Assembly: GCA_965524675.1 (NCBI GenBank)
Contig: CBERPN010000009.1
Location: 1-38,127, forward strand
Source of the DNA: CALLQB01 sp036479275
GTDB taxonomy: Bacteria > Actinomycetota > Acidimicrobiia > Acidimicrobiales > SHLQ01
Length of the DNA: 38,127 nt
Direction of reading: 5' to 3'
A program made the translations under genes and the position numbers. Shown here piece by piece: positions 32,082-38,127 of this stretch. The notes below the pieces were generated by a model that had not been told where the DNA came from, searched no databases, and was given only the letters and a program-made list of their open reading frames with translations. Numbering within the stretch: the first letter of the stretch is position 1; each line of letters starts with the position of its first letter.

Positions 32082-33378
32082 CCGTTTCGTCGTAATAGGC
32101 GTGGCGACCGCCCGGGCCGAATGGTTTAGGGCGATGGGCCAGTGGGCGAGTTCGGCCGCACTACCTATCGAGTTCATCCGCTGTATTTCCGTTGCCGAAA
32201 CTCGGGCCAGGCTAGAGAGCGGCAGGCCTCACTCGGTGCTGGTCGTAGACGAACGGATTGCAGGACTTGATCGTGACCTTCTGGACAAAGCAAGTGAGTA
32301 CAGCTGCGCGGTCGTAGTCATCACCTCCGACACCAGCGAACGTCCCTGGCTAGACCTTGGGGCCGCACGGGTGATCTCCGAGTCAAGCTTCGACCGAGCG
32401 ACGATTCTCGCGACTATCACCGAGATTGCCGACCCCATTGCCGATGTCTCGCCCGAACGCGTAGCTGACCTTCGAGTAACAGCGCTCACCCAATGGTCCG
32501 GAGAGTTGGTAGCGGTTACGGGTCAACCGGGGGCGGGTGCATCGACCGTCGCAATGGCCATAGCCCAGGGCCTCGGCAGCGATCCCCGCCAGCAACGACT
32601 CGTGTGCCTGGCCGACCTGGCTCTGGACGCCGACATGGCCATGTTGCACGATGCACGCGACGTGACTCCGGGATTGCAGGAGCTACTGGAACTGCACCGC
32701 GGTAGCGTCCCGTCGCGCTCACAAGTTCAACGAGGACTGTTCCAAGTCGAGGTGCGCAACTACGACCTGCTCTTGGGCTTGCGCAACCATCGCGACTGGA
32801 CCATCCTGCGGCGCCGCTCGACAGAAGCGACCCTAGAAGGGCTCACCAGGGCCTATCGCACTGTTGTGGCCGATGTAGACCTCGACTGCGAAGGCGAACG
32901 AGAGACGGGATCAATCGACGTCGAAGACCGCAACCTGCTCGCTCGCACAACACTCAGGCGTGCATCAGCAGTCGTCGTCGTGGGTTCGGGATCGATGAAG
33001 GGTCTCTTCTCGCTGACTCGCTCGCTGCAACGCCTAGTCGACTTTGAGATCGCGCCGAATCGGCTTCTTCCCATAATCAATCATGCGCCGAGAAGCGTGC
33101 GGCGACGCGCCGAACTGGTAACCGCCTTTAGCGACATTGTTCCCGACGAAATCTCCGAGCAGACCGGATCTCCGTTGCTGGTTTCGACCAAGACAGCAAT
33201 CATCGATGCGATCCGCGACGTCGCACCGTTACCTAGGGCTTTGGTTAGGCCATTAACCGCCGCAGTGGCCGCCCGGCTCGCCAATCAAACCAATCAGCAA
33301 GCAGCTGGCGTTAATAGCGAGCCCAAGCGGGTTGCTGTTGGATCGCTTGGCAGCTTCGCAGAGGAGACCCTGTCATGA
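32071..33378 (+). CDS. TadZ/CpaE-like P-loop localisation ATPase
   Basis: TadZ/CpaE proteins place the pilus machinery in the cell. The 435-residue protein has an N-terminal receiver-like fold (1-125, VLVVDERIAGLD, VVVITSD) and a MinD/ParA-like domain. The P-loop GQPGAGAST (151-159) lacks the usual Lys, as is common in this family, so ATP turnover may be weak. DLALDADMAM follows, then VVADVDLD. ATG at 32071 was chosen; an in-frame GTG at 32056 is possible. It overlaps the preceding gene by 11 bases and the tadA start by 4 bases (ATGA). Confidence 0.8.
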   Translation: MATDRFVVIGVATARAEWFRAMGQWASSAALPIEFIRCISVAETRARLESGRPHSVLVVDERIAGLDRDLLDKASEYSCAVVVITSDTSERPWLDLGAARVISESSFDRATILATITEIADPIADVSPERVADLRVTALTQWSGELVAVTGQPGAGASTVAMAIAQGLGSDPRQQRLVCLADLALDADMAMLHDARDVTPGLQELLELHRGSVPSRSQVQRGLFQVEVRNYDLLLGLRNHRDWTILRRRSTEATLEGLTRAYRTVVADVDLDCEGERETGSIDVEDRNLLARTTLRRASAVVVVGSGSMKGLFSLTRSLQRLVDFEIAPNRLLPIINHAPRSVRRRAELVTAFSDIVPDEISEQTGSPLLVSTKTAIIDAIRDVAPLPRALVRPLTAAVAARLANQTNQQAAGVNSEPKRVAVGSLGSFAEETLS

Positions 33379-34685
33379 GCATTGCAGAACCCGAGGTATC
33401 GCCGCTCGCAGCGATTGAAAACGCTGTTCAACTGCTTGCCAAAGATGCACAACTCGATGTGGGTGAGGCCGGGGCCAACGAGGTATTGCAGGACCTCATC
33501 GATACTGAGGTCGAACGATGGAGCGCCGATTTTCGGCGCGGTCTTCGCCCCTTTGACCTGCCCAACCCGCAGCTAGTCGCAGAACGAGCGTTCCAAAACA
33601 TAGCCGGCTATGGGCCACTCGCTCCGCTGCTCGCCGACGACGACGTGTGGGAAATAATGATCAACGGTCCTGATGCGATCTTTGTCAAGCGACACCTGGG
33701 ACCGAGCGGATACCACCACGAGTCGTTTCACGACGACGCCCATGTCGCTCGCACAATAACCAAGGTCCTCGACGAAGCCTCCGGTTCGCACCGCAAGCTA
33801 GATCCCTCCGAAGGTCTACAGGATGCACAACTCGACACAGGTGCGCGCCTTCACATAGTGCACGAAGATATCGCTCGTGGCGGTCACCTGGTGGTCAACA
33901 TCAGAAAGTTCACAGGCTTGGCCTTTCGGCGGCTCGATCAGCTGGTCGAAGCCGGATCGATGTCGGCAGAGGTCGCCGAGTTTCTTGCCACATGTGTCAG
34001 GGCTCGCCAAACCATCATTTTCGCAGGCGCCCCGGGCAGCGGTAAGACGACGTTGCTTTCGTGTTGTGCGGCCGAACTCGACCCCTCCCTGCGGGTTGTG
34101 ATCGCCGAAGAGGTCTTCGAAGCCGATATTGCTTTGCCCAACGTTGCAAGCATGCAGACCCGAGCTCCTCGGCCCGATCGGCCGGGGGTAGATCTTCGCA
34201 AACTTGTGGCCGGATTCCTGCGAATGGCACCCGATGTGGCGATCGTGGGTGAGGTTCGCGATCGCGAGGCGCTTCCCTTGCTGCTCACCTTGTCGAGCGG
34301 GGTTAAGGGCTTTACGACCATCCATGCTGGGTCCGCACGCCAAGCCCTTTCGCGGCTGCGCTTTATAAGCCAGCTATCCGACACGGGCAGTGAAATCCCG
34401 ATGTCGGCACTTAACAGTCTGGTCAGCGAGGCCATCGATGTCGTGGTGCACTGTGTTCGAACCCCCGACGGACCAAGGGTGAGCGAAGTCGTGTGCGTCG
34501 AGGATCTCGCCGCTGGGCCCGATGGTACCTCGTTCACGGTTACCGAGGTGTTCGCTCGCCAACGCTGGAACGAACCACTCGAATGGAGCGGAGACCTTCC
34601 GATTCGTACCGGCAAGGCAATCGACGACGCCGGTGGCGAGATTCGCAAACTTCTCGGCTCCACGATTAGGCGAGCAAGCTCGTGA
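33375..34685 (+). CDS. tadA: Tad pilus assembly ATPase (TadA/CpaF)
   Basis: This type II/IV secretion ATPase powers pilin assembly at the inner face of the membrane. The 436-residue protein has the N-terminal segment around 70-100 (YGPLAPLLADDDVWEIMINGP), Walker A GAPGSGKTT (218-226), an Asp-box region (VVIAEEVFEAD) and the Walker B/His region VGEVRDREAL and GFTTIHAGS (about 291-320). The start overlaps tadZ and the end overlaps tadB (GTGA), so the genes are translationally coupled. Confidence 0.94.
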   Translation: MSIAEPEVSPLAAIENAVQLLAKDAQLDVGEAGANEVLQDLIDTEVERWSADFRRGLRPFDLPNPQLVAERAFQNIAGYGPLAPLLADDDVWEIMINGPDAIFVKRHLGPSGYHHESFHDDAHVARTITKVLDEASGSHRKLDPSEGLQDAQLDTGARLHIVHEDIARGGHLVVNIRKFTGLAFRRLDQLVEAGSMSAEVAEFLATCVRARQTIIFAGAPGSGKTTLLSCCAAELDPSLRVVIAEEVFEADIALPNVASMQTRAPRPDRPGVDLRKLVAGFLRMAPDVAIVGEVRDREALPLLLTLSSGVKGFTTIHAGSARQALSRLRFISQLSDTGSEIPMSALNSLVSEAIDVVVHCVRTPDGPRVSEVVCVEDLAAGPDGTSFTVTEVFARQRWNEPLEWSGDLPIRTGKAIDDAGGEIRKLLGSTIRRASS

Positions 34686-35569
34686 CCCGCTTGGCAGTTG
34701 CGCTCATCGCCGCGTTTGGTGTGTACTACGTCTACACCGCCTTAGTGTTTGGTTGGCGCGGTCTCGCCGTCGCTCCCGATGTCGGGGGCGCGACCTCGAA
34801 TCCCCGGACCAGCTTTGAGCAATGGTTGGTTCAGGCGGGTCTCGACGAGGTCAACCGCGCCGAGTTCTTAGCTGTCGTGACGATGCTAAGCATTTTCGGC
34901 TGCGGGCTCGTCTACGCCCTATTTGGCGGGATAGTCCCAGCACTGCTCGCTGGTGGGTTCGCCGCGACGTTTCCGGTCGCCTCGTACAAGGCGCGTCGGC
35001 GCAGTCGACGGGAACGTGCGAGAGAGGCCTGGCCAAGAATGCTCGAGGAGATTCGGCTACTGACTTCTTCGGTGGGCCGATCGGTTCCTCAGGCTCTTTT
35101 CGAAGTCGGCGAGAGAGCGCCAACCGAAATGCGCTCGGCCTTCGAAGCGGCACATCGTGAGTGGCTGCTGTCGACAGACTTTGCCAAGACGATCACAGTT
35201 CTCAAGCGCCGCCTCGGCGACGCTACGGCCGACGTAACTTGCGAGACGCTGCTGACCGCCCACGAACTAGGCGGCAGCGATCTTGGCCGTAGGCTCGACT
35301 CGCTGATCGAAGACCGTATCCAAGACACCCAAGGGCGAAAGGATGCGGCGAGCAGACAAGCGGGTGCACGATTTGCTCGCTTCTTTGTGCTGCTTGTTCC
35401 AATTGGAATGGCCGGCGCCGGGATGTCCATCGGTAACGGCAGGGCGGCCTATCGCACAGCTAGCGGCCAGATGGTCGTGGTAGGCGCGTTGATCTTGATC
35501 GTCGCGTGCTGGTTTTGGGCGGGGCGGATCATGGGATTACCCGACGAGCAGCGGGTCTTTGTAGAATGA
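34682..35569 (+). CDS. tadB: TadB-like type II secretion F membrane protein
   Basis: The 295-residue inner-membrane protein has two N-terminal membrane segments (LAVALIAAFGVYYVYTALVF; FLAVVTMLSIFGCGLVYALF), a large basic cytoplasmic domain (ARRRSRRERAREAWPRMLEEI) of the T2SSF type, and two C-terminal segments (FARFFVLLVPIGMAGA; MVVVGALILIVACWFWA). It forms the platform with TadC. The GTG start at 34682 overlaps the tadA stop; its own stop overlaps the tadC start (ATGA). Confidence 0.88.
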   Translation: MTRLAVALIAAFGVYYVYTALVFGWRGLAVAPDVGGATSNPRTSFEQWLVQAGLDEVNRAEFLAVVTMLSIFGCGLVYALFGGIVPALLAGGFAATFPVASYKARRRSRRERAREAWPRMLEEIRLLTSSVGRSVPQALFEVGERAPTEMRSAFEAAHREWLLSTDFAKTITVLKRRLGDATADVTCETLLTAHELGGSDLGRRLDSLIEDRIQDTQGRKDAASRQAGARFARFFVLLVPIGMAGAGMSIGNGRAAYRTASGQMVVVGALILIVACWFWAGRIMGLPDEQRVFVE

Positions 35570-36477
35570 GCGTGCGCCTGCTTCTCATGCTAAGCGGAGT
35601 CTTCTGGCTTGGACTTACCCTGATACTGGCAGAGGTACGGGTGTTCAGCCGACGCTCGCTTGCCGACCGTCTCACGCCCTACGTGCCCGGCGGGATGGCT
35701 AGGTCTGGCTCGAGCGGGTTGTTTTCGGTCGGGTCATTTCGAGAGGTTGTCGCCCCGCTGTCGCGCGAAGTTGGCGAGCGGGTCGCTCGCCTCTTTGGGG
35801 TAAACGAAGATCTCGCCGTGCGCCTCGAACGGATTCATTCCCCTCTGGGTTCCACCGAATACCGAGTCCAACAGATTGGGTGGAGCGTGGTGTCGCTCGT
35901 CTTCGCCCTGATCATCACAATGGCGCTAACCCCGCCACTGCCTTTGGTCGCCCTGTTACTTCTCGGCGGTCCAATGCTCGCCTTCTTGTGGCTGGAGCAA
36001 CGGATAGCCAGCGCGTCAAAACAATGGCAAAACAGAGTGTTTCTTGAATTGCCGGTCATCGCTGAGCAGCTGGGAATGCTGCTGGGCTCTGGTTACTCTC
36101 TAGGTGGGGCGATCAGCCGGCTGGCCGATCGCGGTGACGGCGCCTGCGCACTCGACCTGCAGCGGGTGCGGCTGCGAACCCGCCAAGGACTGTCTGAAGT
36201 TCAAGCCCTTCGCGAATGGTCTGCGCTCGCTGGCGCTCCGGCCGTCGATCGACTCGTGAGTATTCTTGCGCTCAACAGCGACGCATCAGATCTTGGGCGC
36301 CTTGTCAGCGAAGAAGCCCGGTCGATTCGCCGAGATGCCCAGCGCCAATTGATCGAGATGATCGAGCGTCGAACCCAACAGGTTTGGATACCGGTGACAT
36401 TGGCAACTCTGATTCCTGGCGTGATGTTGATGCTCGTGCCGTTCATTAGCGCTTTGTCGCTCTTTTCTGGCTCATGA
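35566..36477 (+). CDS. tadC: TadC-like type II secretion F membrane protein
   Basis: The 303-residue protein has the same architecture as TadB: an N-terminal membrane segment (LLLMLSGVFWLGLTLILAE), a paired hydrophobic region about 105-145 and a cytoplasmic domain with LPVIAEQLGMLLGSGYSLGGAISRLADRG, ending in a last membrane segment (VTLATLIPGVMLMLVPFISALSLF). ATG at 35566 was chosen because it overlaps the tadB stop as ATGA; the frame is open upstream, but inside tadB. It is followed by a 54-base gap that precedes the pilin gene. Confidence 0.88.
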   Translation: MSVRLLLMLSGVFWLGLTLILAEVRVFSRRSLADRLTPYVPGGMARSGSSGLFSVGSFREVVAPLSREVGERVARLFGVNEDLAVRLERIHSPLGSTEYRVQQIGWSVVSLVFALIITMALTPPLPLVALLLLGGPMLAFLWLEQRIASASKQWQNRVFLELPVIAEQLGMLLGSGYSLGGAISRLADRGDGACALDLQRVRLRTRQGLSEVQALREWSALAGAPAVDRLVSILALNSDASDLGRLVSEEARSIRRDAQRQLIEMIERRTQQVWIPVTLATLIPGVMLMLVPFISALSLFSGS

Positions 36478-36521
36478 GCACAACCCGAGACCTCCCCCTT
36501 TCAACCTGAGAACAACCACCT

Positions 36522-36526
36522 AGGAG
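36522..36526 (+). promoter_or_regulatory. Strong ribosome binding site of the pilin gene
   Basis: AGGAG (36522-36526) lies five bases before the ATG at 36532. It is the best Shine-Dalgarno sequence in the operon, where the other genes mostly rely on overlaps, and fits high production of the structural subunit. Confidence 0.6.
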
Positions 36527-36531
36527 CAGAA

Positions 36532-36759
36532 ATGAATAGCTATTACAACCTCGTACTTCGCCTTGCGGTTTCATACGAGAACAACAAGGACGACCTCTTC
36601 GAACGGGCTCGCAACGACCGGGGGGAGGGCGTGATTTCGATGGCGCTAGCGATCCTGATTGTGGCCTTCCTCGGGGTGGCTGCGTGGCTGGCCTTTAAGG
36701 GCATCCTCGACGACACGGCCAACGACGTGAAGACCCAGGTGAATCAGATCGGCGGCTAG
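36532..36759 (+). CDS. Flp-type pilin (major pilin candidate)
   Basis: The 75-residue protein has a 31-residue leader ending in NDRG, then the mature part EGVISMALAILIVAFLGVAAWLAFKGIL, a hydrophobic helix that is typical of Flp pilins. The cleavage would be at Gly31|Glu32, leaving 44 residues. The usual Glu at mature position 5 and the following Tyr are not present (Ile-Ser here), as in several actinobacterial pilins of this style. It stands between tadC and the TadE genes, has its own strong ribosome binding site, and is the most probable structural subunit. Confidence 0.75.
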   Translation: MNSYYNLVLRLAVSYENNKDDLFERARNDRGEGVISMALAILIVAFLGVAAWLAFKGILDDTANDVKTQVNQIGG

Positions 36760-36761
36760 GG

Positions 36762-37196
36762 GTGCAGGCGAGGGTGAGCGGCGACCGCGGCAGCGGTCTT
36801 TTCAGCAGCGACCGCGGCAGCGGTCTTTTCAGCATGGTCTTTGGCGTCGGTATGTTTCTGATCCTGTTGCTGTTTGCTGTCCAGGTAATCTTCAGCTTGT
36901 ACGCCAGATCGGTTGTTACGAGCGTCAGCTACGAAGGTGCCCGGGCCGTCGCGGGGTTCGATGCTTCCGAGCGTCGTGGAGCCGCAGCCGGCGAGGTGTC
37001 AGCCGCCATGCGCGACCGGCTCGGCCAGTTCGGTCAAGAGCGGCTAGTCATCGACTGGAACCTGTCGAATCCTGATGTTGTAGTCCTGCACGTCACGGCA
37101 AACCTGCCGACATTTCTACCAATCTTGATGGGTGGCGATTCGCCTTTCTCCTCAATCGACCGAACCTTCGAGGTTCGTGCCGAGGAGTTCCAGTAG
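36762..37196 (+). CDS. TadE-like pseudopilin with duplicated cleavage motif
   Basis: The 144-residue protein has a prepilin-like leader with DRGSGLFS, a hydrophobic helix (VFGVGMFLILLLFAVQVIFSLYA) and an outer domain with SYEGARAVAGFDASE, all typical of TadE. The motif DRGSGLFS occurs twice (residues 8-15 and 17-24), because a 27-base segment is perfectly repeated in tandem at 36781-36807 and 36808-36834. The GTG at 36762 was taken; another GTG at 36774 is possible. It starts 2 bases after the pilin stop, and its TAG overlaps the next GTG by one base. Confidence 0.8.
   Translation: MQARVSGDRGSGLFSSDRGSGLFSMVFGVGMFLILLLFAVQVIFSLYARSVVTSVSYEGARAVAGFDASERRGAAAGEVSAAMRDRLGQFGQERLVIDWNLSNPDVVVLHVTANLPTFLPILMGGDSPFSSIDRTFEVRAEEFQ
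36781..36834 (+). repeat. Perfect 27-bp in-frame tandem duplication
   Basis: Two identical 27-base copies (36781-36807 and 36808-36834) stand side by side inside the TadE-like gene. They keep the reading frame and duplicate nine residues around the predicted prepilin peptidase site. A recent slippage event is likely since the copies are identical. Confidence 0.9.
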
Positions 37197-37645
37197 TGAT
37201 TCGGATCGATTGGCGCAGCGAGCGAGGCTTTGTTGGAGGCTTCGAGGCAATCCCGTTTGGGATCTTGACGTTCGTCGTCGGGGCGTTGGTGATTGTTAAC
37301 GCGTGGGCAGTGATCGACGCGAAGCTCGCAGTGACCGCAGCGTCGCGCGAAGGGGTGCGGGTATTCGTCGAGAGCGACGAAGCTAAAGCCGGAGGGCTTG
37401 CTAGCTCCCGAGCCGCTGAAGCACTCAACGCCTATGGTCGATCCGATGGGCGAGAAAACATTGGAGCGGTAACCGCTTCGTCGGGGTTCTCGCGCTGTTC
37501 GCGAGTGTCGATGGAGGTGTCGTACACCGTCCCTGCGATCGCACTGCCGTGGATTGGCGGTTTCGGCGATTCCATAACGGTGCGGTCGGTCCATTCCGAG
37601 ATCATCGACCCTTACAGGGACGGCGTGCCCGAAGGAGGTTGCTGA
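37196..37645 (+). CDS. TadE/TadF-like pseudopilin
   Basis: The 149-residue protein has a short basic leader (IRIDWRSERG), then a hydrophobic helix (PFGILTFVVGALVIVNAWAVI) and an outer domain with AASREGVRVFV and two cysteines. The leader has RGFVGGFEAIP, where a prepilin-type cleavage at Gly11 or Gly15 would fit, with Glu17 nearby. The GTG start overlaps the previous stop (TAGTG). Next gene begins one base after its stop. Role in the pilus is inferred from operon and fold type. Confidence 0.75.
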   Translation: MIRIDWRSERGFVGGFEAIPFGILTFVVGALVIVNAWAVIDAKLAVTAASREGVRVFVESDEAKAGGLASSRAAEALNAYGRSDGRENIGAVTASSGFSRCSRVSMEVSYTVPAIALPWIGGFGDSITVRSVHSEIIDPYRDGVPEGGC

Positions 37646-37646
37646 C

Positions 37647-38060
37647 GTGGCGGTGTCGACGACCACCGACCGCGGAACGGTACTGGTATTCATGCCCGCA
37701 GCAGTCCTGATTCTGATGATTCTTGGTGCGCTGGCCGTCGACTTCACGGCGGTGCATCTCCGCCAACGCGAACTCGAAAACGCTGCCGACGCAGCGGCCA
37801 ACGACGCTGCAGCCGCAGCCGTCGATAGTCCTGGGCTTCGCGACGACGGCGAAGTTCTCATCGATAGGCAGTTGGCGGCCTCGGTAATTGTGGCATCGGT
37901 GGGGGCTCGCAACCTCGACGACGCAACCATCGACGGAGCAAACATCGTCGACAACGAGATAACGGTGTCGCTCAGCATGCATGTCGAGTACATATTCGCC
38001 AGAGCATTCGGCCTCGACGGCATCGATCTGCAAGCTACCGGCTCGGCCCAGCTGGAGTAA
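37647..38060 (+). CDS. TadG-like pilus protein, short form
   Basis: The 137-residue protein starts with TDRGTVLVFMPAAVLILMILGALAVDF, a hydrophobic helix followed by RQRELENAADAAANDAA, the hallmark of the Tad-locus TadG N-terminal region. The remaining outer part is short (to residue 137), compared with the longer TadG of other phyla. GTG at 37647 follows the previous stop by one base. Its TAA lies 67 bases from the window end, where no further gene can be judged. Confidence 0.7.
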   Translation: MAVSTTTDRGTVLVFMPAAVLILMILGALAVDFTAVHLRQRELENAADAAANDAAAAAVDSPGLRDDGEVLIDRQLAASVIVASVGARNLDDATIDGANIVDNEITVSLSMHVEYIFARAFGLDGIDLQATGSAQLE

Positions 38061-38127
38061 TCCGGGGCCGCCGAGCCAAGCGGCCCGAACCTCCGCCGGT
38101 CCGGGCCACTCGCACTTTCCGCCGAAC

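Noticed and set aside
32521..32550. Loss of the P-loop lysine in TadZ as a defect
   Set aside because: Lys-less P-loops of the form GxxGAGAST are usual in TadZ/CpaE-like proteins of actinobacteria, so it is not specific to this strain.
37034..38023. Long open frame of 329 codons on the minus strand
   Set aside because: It lies opposite the TadE/TadG genes; its product is low-complexity and unlike any family, while the plus-strand frames have clear membrane and pilus motifs.

Overview
The window reads as a chromosomal segment of a monoderm, moderately GC-rich actinobacterium, most probably of the class Acidimicrobiia. The reasons are the style of several proteins (an Amidohydro_2 hydrolase with the SVDDHVVEP start, half-PPDK, decaprenyl-type UppS, Tad pilus genes without an outer-membrane secretin), frequent GTG/TTG starts and likely leaderless starts. 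This placement is inference from protein style; no marker was aligned.

Layout. 1-11.7 kb is accessory: an SGNH/GDSL hydrolase with its catalytic blocks in permuted order, a secreted beta-propeller/RTX calcium-binding protein, a CPBP-type membrane protease homologue, a zinc alcohol dehydrogenase, an amidohydrolase under a palindromic operator, a 1050-residue Asp-box propeller protein, and an operon of a small P-loop protein with an M20-type amidohydrolase. 11.7-12.2 kb is a repeat-rich island: a REP-like array, then a 45-bp perfect palindrome fused to the 3' end of tRNA-Val. 12.2-14.9 kb holds a NUDIX/inositol-phosphatase pair, an unknown gene, tRNA-Ile2(CAU) and tRNA-Asn facing each other across an 18-bp hairpin, and a small HTH protein overlapping tRNA-Asn.

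14.9-30.2 kb is housekeeping. glyS, a PPDK-like half enzyme, dnaG and rpoD form a macromolecular-synthesis cluster on the minus strand. An RDD membrane protein diverges from it. recO and uppS follow, then a tail-anchored small protein and dinG on the plus strand, then phoH-ybeY-corC-era on the minus strand with 4-bp ATGA overlaps or 2-bp gaps.

30.3-38.1 kb begins with an unknown gene and an excisionase-type HTH gene. It continues with an almost gapless plus-strand Tad/Flp pilus operon: cpaB-like, tadZ-like, tadA, tadB, tadC, pilin, two TadE-like pseudopilins and a TadG-like protein. No prepilin peptidase lies inside the window. The most unusual observations are the permuted SGNH hydrolase, the palindrome that can pair with the tRNA-Val acceptor end, the in-frame 27-bp duplication of the prepilin cleavage site in TadE, the stand-alone PPDK half inside the glyS-dnaG-rpoD cluster, and the triple 10-residue W-D repeat ending the RDD protein. 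I saw no CRISPR array, prophage, intact transposase or rRNA.
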